Below, piece after piece: positions 50,587 through 62,303 of a DNA stretch of 64,000 nucleotides. Source of the DNA: Euonymus europaeus (Eukaryota > Streptophyta > Magnoliopsida > Celastrales > Celastraceae); assembly GCA_963580455.1 (NCBI GenBank), contig OY756960.1, positions 8,370,001-8,434,000 on the forward strand. Direction: 5' to 3'. The position numbers and the translations under genes are program-made. Below the pieces are notes generated by a model. That model made no database searches, was not told where the DNA came from, and saw only the letters and a program-made list of their open reading frames with translations. Position 1 is the first letter of the stretch. Every line of letters starts with the position of its first letter.

Positions 50587-53154
50587 TTATACTCGTAAAA
50601 TTTGACATAAAAGAACAATAAAAAGCGTACACCGAGCAACTTTCATGGTCCGAAGTTGCTCAACTCTATCTGTGGAGGAGCTTTTAACTGTTATTGTCCA
50701 TTTGTCATAGAAAGGTGGTGTTTTGGCATCGAAATATTCTAGGAAGCTTATACTCGAAAAATTTGACATAGAAGAATAATAAAAAGTGTATATCGTGCAA
50801 CTTTGATAGTTCGAAATTGCTCAACTCTCTCGATGGAGTTGTTTTTAATAGTTTTGCCGAATTTAGACCGAAAATTGTTCTCCTGATAACAAAACAGTTT
50901 GCGAAGCGAATACTAGTAATTTTGGACATAAAGAAACAATAAAAAGTGCATACCGAGCAACATTCGTGGTTCGAAATTGCTCTACTCTATCTATGGAGGA
51001 GCTTTTAATGGTTTTTATCAATTTGTCATAGGAAGTTGGTGTTTCGGCTTCGAAATAATCTAGGAAGCTTATACTCGTAAAATTTGACATAGAAGAACAA
51101 TAAAAAGTGTACACCGAGCAACTTTCATGGTCCGAAGTTGCTCAACTCTATCTATGGGGAGCTTTTAACGGTTTTTGTGCATTTGTGATAGAAAGGTGGT
51201 GTTTTGGCATCTAAATAATCTAGGAAGCTTATACTCGTAAATTTTTACATAGAAGAACAGTAAAAAGTGTATATCGTGCAACTTTGATAGTTCTAAATTG
51301 CTCAACTCTCTCGATGGAGTTGTTTTTAATAGTTTTGTCGAATTTAGACCGATATTGTTCTCTTGACAACAAAACAATTCGCGAAGCGAATACTAATAAT
51401 TTTGGAAATAAAGAAACAATAAAAAAGTGCATAACGAGCAACTTTCGTGGGTCGGAATTGATCAACTCTATCTATGGAGGAGCTTTTAAGGGTTTTTATC
51501 CATTTGTCATAGAAAGTTGGTGTTTCGGCATCGAAATAATCTAGGAAGCTTATACTCGTAAAATTTGACATAGAAGAAAAATAAAAAGTGTACACCGAGC
51601 AACTTTCAAGGTCCGAAGTTGCTCAATTCTATCTATGGAGGAGCTTTTAACGGTTTTTGTGCATTTGTGATAGAAAGGTGGTGTTTTGGCATCGAAATAA
51701 TCTAGGAAGCTTATACTCGTAAATTTTCACATAGAAGAACAATAAAAAGTGTACACCGAGCAACTTTCATGGTCCGAAGTTGCTCAACTATACCTATGGA
51801 GGAGCTTTTAACGGTTTTTGTCCATTTGGCATAGAAATGTGGTGATTTGTCATCGAAATAATCTAGGAAGCTTATAATCGTAAAATTTGACATAGAAGAA
51901 CAATAAAAAGTGTACACCGAGCAACTTTGATGGTCCGAAGTTGCTCAACTCTATCTATGGAGGAGCTTTTAACTGTTATTTTCCATTTGTAATAGAGAGG
52001 TGGTGTTTTGGCATCGAAATAATCTAGGAAGCTTATACACGAAAAATTTGACATAGAAGAACAATAAAAAGTGTATATCGTGCAACTTTGATAGTTCGAA
52101 ATTGCTCAACTCTCTCGATGGAGTTGTTTTTAATAGTTTTGCCGAATTTAGAACGATATTTTTCTCTTGACAACAAAATAATTTGCGAAGCGAATACTAG
52201 TAATTTTGGACATAAAGAAACAATAAAAGTGCATACCGAGCAACTTTCGTGTTTCGGAATTGCTCAACTCTATCTATGGAGGAGCTTTTAACGGTTTTTA
52301 TCCATTTGTCATAGAAAGTTGTTGTTTCGGCATCGAAATAATCTAGGAAGATTATACTCATAGAATTTGACATAGAAGAACCTAAAAAAGTGTACACCGA
52401 GCAACTTTCAAGGTCTGAAGTTGCTCAACTCTTTCTATGGGAAAGCTTTCAATGGTTTTTGTCCATTTGTCATAGAAATGTGGTGATTTGGCATCGAAAT
52501 AATTTAGGAAGCTTATAATCGTAAAATTTGACATAGAAGAACAATAAAAAGTGTACACCGAGCAACTTTCATGGTCCGAAGTTGCTCAAATCTATCTGTG
52601 GAGGAGCTTTTAACTGTTATTGTCCATTTGTCATAGAAAGGTGGTGTTTTGGCATCGAAATATTCTAGGAAGCTTATACTCGAAAAATTTGACATAGAAG
52701 AACAATAAAAAGTGTATATCGTGCAACTTTGATAGTTCGAAATTGCTCAACTCTCTCGATGGAGTTGTTTTTAATAGTTTTGCCGAATTTAGACCGAAAA
52801 TTGATCTCTTGACAACAAAACAATTTGCGAAGCGAATACTAGTAATTTTGGACATAAATAAACAATAAAAAGTGCATACCGAGCAACTTTCGTGTTTCGG
52901 AATTGCTCAACTCTATCTATGGAGGAGCTTTTAACGGTTTTTATCAATTTGTCATAGGAAGTTGGTGTTTCGGCTTCGAAATAATCTAGGAAGCTTATAC
53001 TCATAAAATTTGACATAGAAGAACCTAAAAAAGTGTACACCGAGCAACTTTCATGGTCCGAAGTTGCTCAACTCTATCTATGGGGAGCTTTTAACGGTTT
53101 TTGTGCATTTGTGATAGAACGGTGGTGTTTTGGCATGGAAATAATTTAGGAAGC
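50587..53154 (+). repeat. 16-mer HOR unit A (2,568 bp)
   Basis: One complete unit with four C/B cassettes, whose C markers lie near 50.79, 51.27, 52.07 and 52.71 kb, giving spacings of 3, 5, 4 and 4 monomers to the next unit. Each cassette has its own signature: p GAAAATTGTTCTCCTG, q GATATTGTTCTC with TTCTAAATTG, r GATATTTTTCTC, s GAAAATTGATCTC. All monomers face the same way. The unit recurs nearly unchanged at 54279 and 59736. Confidence 0.9.
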
Positions 53155-54278
53155 TTATACTCGTAAAATTTGACATAGAAGAACAATAAAAAGCGTACAC
53201 CGAGCAACTTTCATGGTCCGAAGTTGCTCAACTCTATCTGTGGAGGAGCTTTTAACTGTTATTGTCCATTTGTCATAGAAAGGTGGTGTTTTGGCATCGA
53301 AATATTCTAGGAAGCTTATACTCGAAAAATTTGACATAGAAGAACAATAAAAAGTGTATATCGTGCAACTTTGATAGTTCGAAATTGCTCAACTCTCTCG
53401 ATGGAGTTGTTTTTAATAGTTTTGCCGAATTTAGACCGAAAATTGTTCTCCTGATAACAAAACAGTTTGCGAAGCGAATACTAGTAATTTTGGACATAAA
53501 GAAACAATAAAAAGTGCATACCGAGCAACTTTCGTGGTTCGAAATTGCTCAACTCTATCTATAGAGGAGCTTTTAATAGTTTTTATCAATTTGTCATAGG
53601 AAGTTGGTGTTTCGGCTTCGAAATAATCTAGGAAGCTTATACTCGTAAAATTTGACATAGAAGAACAATAAAAAATGTACACCGAGCAACTTTCATGGTC
53701 CGAAGTTGCTCAACTCTATCTATGGAGGAGCTTTTAACGGTTTTTGTGCATTTGTGATAGAAATGTGGTGTTTTGGCATCTAAATAATCTAGGAAGCTTA
53801 TACTCGTAAATTTTTACATAGAAGAACAGTAAAAAGTGTATATCGTGCAACTTTGATAGTTCGAAATTGCTCAACTCTCTCGATGGAGTTGTTTTTAATA
53901 GTTTTGCCGAATTTAGACCGAAAATTGATCTCTTGACAACAAAACAATTTGCGAAGCGAATACTAGTAATTTTGGACATAAAGAAACAATAAAAAGTGCT
54001 TACCGAGCAACTTTCGTGTTTCGGAATTGCTCAACTCTATCTGTGGAGGAGCTTTTAACGGTTTTTATCAATTTGTCATAGGAAGTTGGTGTTTCGGCTT
54101 AGAAATAATCTGGGAAGCATATACTCATAAAATTTGACATAGAAGAACCTAAAAAAGTGTACACCGAGCAACTTTCATGGTCCGAAGTTGCTCAACTCTA
54201 TCTATGGGGAGCTTTTAACGGTTTTTGTGCATTTGTGATAGAACGGTGGTGTTTTGGCATGGAAATAATTTAGGAAGC
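53155..54278 (+). repeat. 7-mer HOR unit (1,124 bp), first copy
   Basis: A shortened form of the 16-mer. It has the p cassette, then a hybrid cassette near 53.84 kb whose left flank (TAAATTTTTACATAGAAG, ACAGTAAAAAG) is that of q and whose right part (GAAAATTGATCTC) is that of s. Exactly nine monomers (1,444 bp) between q and s are missing. The same unit recurs at 58612-59735. Confidence 0.9.
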
Positions 54279-56846
54279 TTATACTCGTAAAATTTGACAT
54301 AGAAGAACAATAAAAAGCGTACACCGAGCAACTTTCATGGTCCGAAGTTGCTCAACTCTATCTGTGGAGGAGCTTTTAACTGTTATTGTCCATTTGTCAT
54401 AGAAAGGTGGTGTTTTGGCATCGAAATATTCTAGGAAGCTTATACTCGAAAAATTTGACATAGAAGAACAATAAAAAGTGTATATCGTGCAACTTTGATA
54501 GTTCGAAATTGCTCAACTCTCTCGATGGAGTTGTTTTTAATAGTTTTGCCGAATTTAGACCGAAAATTGTTCTCCTGATAACAAAACAGTTTGCGAAGCG
54601 AATACTAGTAATTTTGGACATAAAGAAACAATAAAAAGTGCATACCGAGCAACATTCGTGGTTCGAAATTGCTCTACTCTATCTATGGAGGAGCTTTTAA
54701 TGGTTTTTATCAATTTGTCATAGGAAGTTGGTGTTTCGGCTTCGAAATAATCTAGGAAGCTTATACTCGTAAAATTTGACATAGAAGAACAATAAAAAGT
54801 GTACACCGAGCAACTTTCATGGTCCGAAGTTGCTCAACTCTATCTATGGGGAGCTTTTAACGGTTTTTGTGCATTTGTGATAGAAAGGTGGTGTTTTGGC
54901 ATCTAAATAATCTAGGAAGCTTATACTCGTAAATTTTTACATAGAAGAACAGTAAAAAGTGTATGTCGTGCAACTTTGATAGTTCTAAATTGCTCAACTC
55001 TCTCGATGGAGTTGTTTTTAATAGTTTTGTCGAATTTAGACCGATATTGTTCTCTTGACAACAAAACAATTCGCGAAGCGAATACTAATAATTTTGGAAA
55101 TAAAGAAACAATAAAAAAGTGCATACCGAGCAACTTTCGTGGGTCGGAATTGATCAACTCTATCTATGGAAGAGCTTTTAAGGGTTTTTATCCATTTGTC
55201 ATAGAAAGTTGGTATTTCGGCATCGAAATAATCTAGGAAGCTTATACTCGTAAAATTTGACATAGAAGAAAAATAAAAAGTGTACACCGAGCAACTTTCA
55301 AGGTCCGAAGTTGCTCAATTCTATCTATGGAGGAGCTTTTAACGGTTTTTGTGCATTTGTGATAGAAAGGTGGTGTTTTGGCATCGAAATAGTCTAGGAA
55401 GCTTATACTCGTAAATTTTCACATAGAAGAACAATAAAAAGTGTACACCGAGCAACTTTCATGGTCCGAAGTTGCTCAACTATACCTATGGAGGAGCTTT
55501 TAACGGTTTTTGTCCATTTGGCATAGAAATGTGGTGATTTGTCATCGAAATAATCTAGGAAGCTTATAATCGTAAAATTTGACATAGAAGAACAATTAAA
55601 AGTGTACACCGAGCAACTTTGATGGTCCGAAGTTGCTCAACTCTATCTATGGAGGAGCTTTTAACTGTTATTTTCCATTTGTAATAGAGAGGTGGTGTTT
55701 TGGCATCGAAATAATCTAGGAAGCTTATACACGAAAAATTTGACATAGAAGAACAATAAAAAGTGTATATCGTGCAACTTTGATAGTTCGAAATTGCTCA
55801 ACTCTCTCGATGGAGTTGTTTTTAATAGTTTTGCCGAATTTAGAACGATATTTTTCTCTTGACAACAAAATAATTTGCGAAGCGAATACTAGTAATTTTG
55901 GACATAAAGAAACAATAAAAGTGCATACCGAGCAACTTTCGTGTTTCGGAATTGCTCAACTCTATCTATGGAGGAGCTTTTAACGGTTTTTATCCATTTG
56001 TCATAGAAAGTTGGTGTTTCGGCATCGAAATAATCTAGGAAGATTATACTCATAGAATTTGACATAGAAGAACCTAAAAAAGTGTACACCGAGCAACTTT
56101 CAAGGTCTGAAGTTGCTCAACTCTTTCTATGGGAAAGCTTTCAATGGTTTTTGTCCATTTGGCATAGAAATGTGGTGATTTGGCATCGAAATAATTTAGG
56201 AAGCTTATAATCGTAAAATTTGACATAGAAGAACAATAAAAAGTGTACACCGAGCAACTTTCATGGTCCGAAGTTGCTCAACTCTATCTGTGGAGGAGCT
56301 TTTAACTGTTATTGTCCATTTGTCATAGAAAGGTGGTGTTTTGGCATCGAAATATTCTAGGAAGCTTATACTCGAAAAATTTGACATAGAAGAACAATAA
56401 AAAGTGTATATCGTGCAACTTTGATAGTTCGAAATTGCTCAACTCTCTCGATGAAGTTGTTTTTAATAGTTTTGCCGAATTTAGACCGAAAATTGATCTC
56501 TTGACAACAAAACAATTTGCGAAGCGAATACTAGTAATTTTGGACATAAAGAAACAATAAAAAGTGCATACCGAGCAACTTTCGTGTTTCGGAATTGCTC
56601 AACTCTATCTATGGAGGAGCTTTTAACGGTTTTTATCAATTTGTCATAGGAAGTTGGTGTTTCGGCTTCGAAATAATCTAGGAAGCTTATACTCATAAAA
56701 TTTGACATAGAAGAACCTAAAAAAGTGTACACCGAGCAACTTTCATGGTCCGAAGTTGCTCAACTCTATCTATAGCGAGCTTTTAACGGTTTTTGTGCAT
56801 TTGTGATAGAACGGTGGTGTTTTGGCATGGAAATAATTTAGGAAGC
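54279..56846 (+). repeat. 16-mer HOR unit B (2,568 bp)
   Basis: A full p-q-r-s unit with C markers near 54.48, 54.96, 55.77 and 56.41 kb. It matches unit A at an offset of 3,692 bp (51711 to 55403, 51872 to 55564) with scattered single-base differences. Confidence 0.9.
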
Positions 56847-58611
56847 TTATACTCGTCAAATTTGACATAGAAGAACAATAAAAAGCGTACACCGAGCAAC
56901 TTTCATGGTCCGAAGTTGCTCAACTCTATCTGTGGAGGAGCTTTTAACTGTTATTGTCCATTTGTCATAGAAAGGTGGTGTTTTGGCATCGAAATATTCT
57001 AGGAAGCTTATACTCGAAAAATTTGACATAGAAGAACAATAAAAAGTGTATATCGTGCAACTTTGATAGTTCGAAATTGCTCAACTCTCTCGATGGAGTT
57101 GTTTTTAATAGTTTTGCCGAATTTAGACCGAAAATTGTTCTCCTGAAAACAAAACAGTTTGCGAAGCGAATACTAGTAATTTTGGACATAAAGAAACAAT
57201 AAAAAGTGCATACCGAGCAACTTTCGTGGTTCGAAATTGCTCAACTCTATCTATAGAGGAGCTTTTAATAGTTTTTATCAATTTGTCATAGGAAGTTGGT
57301 GTTTCGGCTTCGAAATAATCTAGGAAGCTTATACTCGTAAAATTTGACATAGAAGAACAATAAAAAATGTACACCGAGCAACTTTCATGGTCCGAAGTTG
57401 CTCAACTCTATCTATGGAGGAGCTTTTAACGGTTTTTGTGCATTTGTGATAGAAAGGTGGTGTTTTGGCATCTAAATAATCTAGGAAGCTTATACTCGTA
57501 AATTTTTACATAGAAGAACAGTAAAAAGTGTATATCGTGCAACTTTGATAGTTCGAAATTGCTCAACTCTCTCGATGGAGTTGTTTTTAATAGTTTTGCC
57601 GAATTTAGAACGATATTTTTCTCTTGACAACAAAATAATTTGCGAAGCGAATACTAGTAATTTTGGACATAAAGAAACAATAAAAGTGCATACCGAGCAA
57701 CTTTCGTGTTTCGGAATTGCTCAACTCTATCTATGGAGGAGCTTTTAACGGTTTTTATCCATTTGTCATAGAAAGTTGGTGTTTCGGCATCGAAATAATC
57801 TAGGAAGATTATACTCATAGAATTTGACATAGAAGAACCTAAAAAAGTGTACACCGAGCAACTTTCAAGGTCTGAAGTTGCTCAACTCTTTCTATGGGAA
57901 AGCTTTCAATGGTTTTTGTCCATTTGGCATAGAAATGTGGTGATTTGGCATCGAAATAATTTAGGAAGCTTATAATCGTAAAATTTGACATAGAAGAACA
58001 ATAAAAAGTGTACACCGAGCAACTTTCATGGTCCGAAGTTGCTCAACTCTATCTGTGGAGGAGCTTTTAACTGTTATTGTCCATTTGTCATAGAAAGGTG
58101 GTGTTTTGGCATCGAAATATTCTAGGAAGCTTATACTCGAAAAATTTGACATAGAAGAACAATAAAAAGTGTATATCTTGCAACTTTGATAGTTCGAAAT
58201 TGCTCAACTCTCTCGATGAAGTTGTTTTTAATAGTTTTGCCGAATTTAGACCGAAAATTGATCTCTTGACAACAAAACAATTTGCGAAGCGAATACTAGT
58301 AATTTTGGACATAAAGAAACAATAAAAAGTGCATACCGAGCAACTTTCGTGTTTCGGAATTGCTCAACTCTATCTATGGAGGAGCTTTTAACGGTTTTTA
58401 TCAATTTGTCATAGGAAGTTGGTGTTTCGGCTTCGAAATAATCTAGGAAGCTTATACTCATAAAATTTGACATAGAAGAACCTAAAAAAGTGTACACCGA
58501 GCAACTTTCATGGTCCGAAGTTGCTCAACTCTATCTATGGCGAGCTTTTAACGGTTTTTGTGCATTTGTGATAGAACGGTGGTGTTTTGGCATGGAAATA
58601 ATTTAGGAAGC
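56847..58611 (+). repeat. 11-mer HOR unit (1,765 bp)
   Basis: A shortened form that lacks exactly five monomers (803 bp). The hybrid cassette near 57.53 kb has the left flank of q (TAAATTTTTACATAGAAG, ACAGTAAAAAG) and the right part of r (GAACGATATTTTTCTC). It is followed by s near 58.17 kb. The landmark at the unit start is altered by one base (CTCGTCAAATTTG near 56850). Confidence 0.88.
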
Positions 58612-59735
58612 TTATACTCGTAAAATTTGACATAGAAGAACAATAAAAAGCGTACACCGAGCAACTTTCATGGTCCGAAGTTGCTCAACTCTATCTGTGG
58701 AGGAGCTTTTAACTGTTATTGTCCATTTGTCATAGAAAGGTGGTGTTTTGGCATCGAAATATTCTAGGAAGCTTATACTCGAAAAATTTGACATAGAAGA
58801 ACAATAAAAAGTGTATATCGTGCAACTTTGATAGTTCGAAATTGCTCAACTCTCTCGATGGAGTTGTTTTTAATAGTTTTGCCAAATTTAGACCGAAAAT
58901 TGTTCTCCTGAAAACAAAACAGTTTGCGAAGCGAATACTAGTAATTTTGGACATAAAGAAACAATAAAAAGTGCATACCGAGCAACTTTCGTGGTTCGAA
59001 ATTGCTCAACTCTATCTATAGAGGAGCTTTTAATAGTTTTTATCAATTTGTCATAGGAAGTTGGTGTTTCGGCTTCGAAATAATCTAGGAAGCTTATACT
59101 CGTAAAATTTGACATAGAAGAACAATAAAAAATGTACACCGAGCAACTTTCATGGTCCGAAGTTGCTCAACTCTATCTATGGAGGAGCTTTTAACGGTTT
59201 TTGTGCATTTGTGATAGAAAGGTGGTGTTTTGGCATCTAAATAATCTAGGAAGCTTATACTCGTAAATTTTTACATAGAAGAACAGTAAAAAGTGTATAT
59301 CGTGCAACTTTGATAGTTCGAAATTGCTCAACTCTCTCGATCGAGTTGTTTTTAATAGTTTTGCCGAATTTAGACCGAAAATTGATCTCTTGACAACAAA
59401 ACAATTTGCGAAGCGAATACTAGTAATTTTGGACATAAAGAAACAATAAAAAGTGCATACCGAGCAACTTTCGTGTTTCGGAATTGCTCAACTCTATCTG
59501 TGGAGGAGCTTTTAACGGTTTTTATCAATTTGTCATAGGAAGTTGGTGTTTCGGCTTCGAAATAATCTGGGAAGCTTATACTCATAAAATTTGACATAGA
59601 AGAACCTAAAAAAGTGTACACCGAGCAACTTTCATGGTCCGAAGTTGCTCAACTCTATCTATGGCGAGCCTTTAACGGTTTTTGTGCATTTGTGATAGAA
59701 CGGTGGTGTTTTGGCATGGAAATAATTTAGGAAGC
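58612..59735 (+). repeat. 7-mer HOR unit (1,124 bp), second copy
   Basis: The same p and q/s-hybrid organisation as 53155-54278, with the same joint near 59.30 kb. This copy has a private C-dyad change (CTCGATCGAG near 59336). Sharing of the joint means the two 7-mers descend from one event or have been homogenised. Confidence 0.88.
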
Positions 59736-62303
59736 TTATACTCGTAAAATTTGACATAGAAGAACAATAAAAAGCGTACACCGAGCAACTTTCTTGGTCC
59801 GAAGTTGCTCAACTCTATCTGTGGAGGAGCTTTTAACTGTTATTGTCCATTTGTCATAGAAAGGTGGTGTTTTGGCATCGAAATATTCTAGGAAGCTTAT
59901 ACTCGAAAAATTTGACATAGAAGAACAATAAAAAGTGTATATCGTGCAACTTTGATAGTTCGAAATTGCTCAACTCTCTCGATGGAGTTGTTTTTAATAG
60001 TTTTGCCGAATTTAGACCGAAAATTGTTCTCCTGATAACAAAACAGTTTGCGAAGCGAATACTAGTAATTTTGGACATAAAGAAACAATAAAAAGTGCAT
60101 ACCGAGCAACTTTCGTGGTTCGAAATTGCTCAACTCTATCTATGGAGGAGCTTTTAATGGTTTTTATCAATTTGTCATAGGAAGTTGGTGTTTCGGCTTC
60201 GAAATAATCTAGGAAGCTTATACTCGTAAAATTTGACATAGAAGAACAATAAAAAGTGTACACCGAGCAACTTTCATGGTCCGAAGTTGCTCAACTCTAT
60301 CTATGGGGAGCTTTTAACGGTTTTTGTGCATTTGTGATAGAAAGGTGGTGTTTTGGCATCTAAATAATCTAGGAAGCTTATACTCGTAAATTTTTACATA
60401 GAAGAACAGTAAAAAGTGTATATCGTGCAACTTTGATAGTTCTAAATTGCTCAACTCTCTCGATGGAGTTGTTTTTAATAGTTTTGCCGAATTTAGACCG
60501 ATGTTGTTCTCTTGACAACAAAACAATTTGCGAAGCGAATACTAATAATTTTGGAAATAAAGAAACAATAAAAAAGTGCATACCGAGCAACTTTCGTGGG
60601 TCGGAATTGATCAACTCTATCTATGGAGGAGCTTTTAACGGTTTTTATCTATTTGTCATAGAAAGTTGGTGTTTCGGCATCGAAATAATCTAGGAAGCTT
60701 ATACTCGTAAAATTTGACATAGAAGAAAAATAAAAAGTGTACACCGAACAACTTTCAAGGTCCGAAGTTGCTCAATTCTATCTATGAAGGAGCTTTTAAC
60801 GGTTTTTGTGCATTTGTGATAGAAAGGTGGTGTTTTGGCATCGAAATAATCTAGGAAGCTTATACTCGTAAATTTTCACATAGAAGAACAATAAAAAGTG
60901 TACACCGAGCAACTTTCATGGTCCGAAGTTGCTCAACTATACCTATGGAGGAGCTTTTAACGGTTTTTGTCCATTTGGCATAGAAATGTGGTGATTTGTC
61001 ATCGAAATAATCTAGGAAGCTTATAATCGTAAAATTTGACATAGAAGAACAATAAAAAGTGTACACCGAGCAACTTTGATGGTCCGAAGTTGCTCAACTC
61101 TATCTATGGAGGAGCTTTTAACTGTTATTGTCCATTTGTAATAGAGAGGTGGTGTTTTGGCATCGAAATAATCTAGGAAGCTTATACACGAAAAATTTGA
61201 CATAGAAGAACAATAAAAAGTGTATATCGTGCAACTTTGATAGTTCGAAATTGCTCAACTCTCTCGATGGAGTTGTTTTTAATAGTTTTGCCGAATTTAG
61301 ACCGATATTTTTCTCTTGACAACAAAATAATTTGCGAAGCGAATACTAGTAATTTTGGACATAAAGAAACAATAAAAGTGCATACCGAGCAACTTTCGTG
61401 TTTCGGAATAGCTCAACTCTATCTATGGAGGAGCTTTTAACGGTTTTTATCCATTTGTCATAGAAAGTTGGTGTTTCGGCATCGAAATAATCTAGGAAGA
61501 TTATACTCATAGAATTTGACATAGAAGAACCTAAAAAAGTGTACACCGAGCAACTTTCAAGGTCCGATGTTGCTCAACTCTTTTTATGGGGAAGCTTTCA
61601 ATGGTTTTTGTCCATTTGTCATAGAAAGGTGGTATTTTGGCATGGAAATAATCTAGGAAGCTTATACTCGTAAGATTTGACATAGAAGAACAAAAAAAAG
61701 CGTACACCGAGCAACTTTCATGGTCCGAAGTTGTTCAACTCTATCTGTGGAGGAGCTTTTAACGGTTTTTATCGATTTGTCATAGAAATGTGGTGTTTTG
61801 GCATCGAAATAATCTAGGAAGCTTATACTCGAAAATTTTTACATAAAAGAACAATAAAAAGTGTATATCGTGCAACTTTGATAGTTCGAAATTGCTCAAC
61901 TCTCTCGATGGAGTTGTTTTTAATAGTTTTGCCGAATTTAGACCGAAAATTGATCTCTTGACAACAAAACAATTTGCGAAGCGAATACTAGTAATTTTGG
62001 ACATAAAGAAACAATAAAAAGTGCATACCGAGCAACTTTCGTGTTTCGGAATTGCTCAACTCTATCTGTGGAGGAGCTTTTAACGGTTTTTATCAATTTG
62101 TCATAGGAAGTTGGTGTTTCGGCTTCGAAATAATCTAGGAAGCTTATACTCATAAAATTTGACATAGAAGAACCTAAAAAAGTGTACACCGAGCAACTTT
62201 CATGGTCCGAAGTTGCTCAACTCTATCTATGGGGAGCTTTTAACGGTTTTAGTGCATTTGTGATAGAACGGTGGTGTTTTGGCATGGAAATAATTTAGGA
62301 AGC
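59736..62303 (+). repeat. 16-mer HOR unit C (2,568 bp)
   Basis: A full p-q-r-s unit with C markers near 59.94, 60.42, 61.22 and 61.87 kb. It matches unit B at an offset of 5,457 bp (55403 to 60860), which equals 2,568 + 1,765 + 1,124. Confidence 0.9.
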
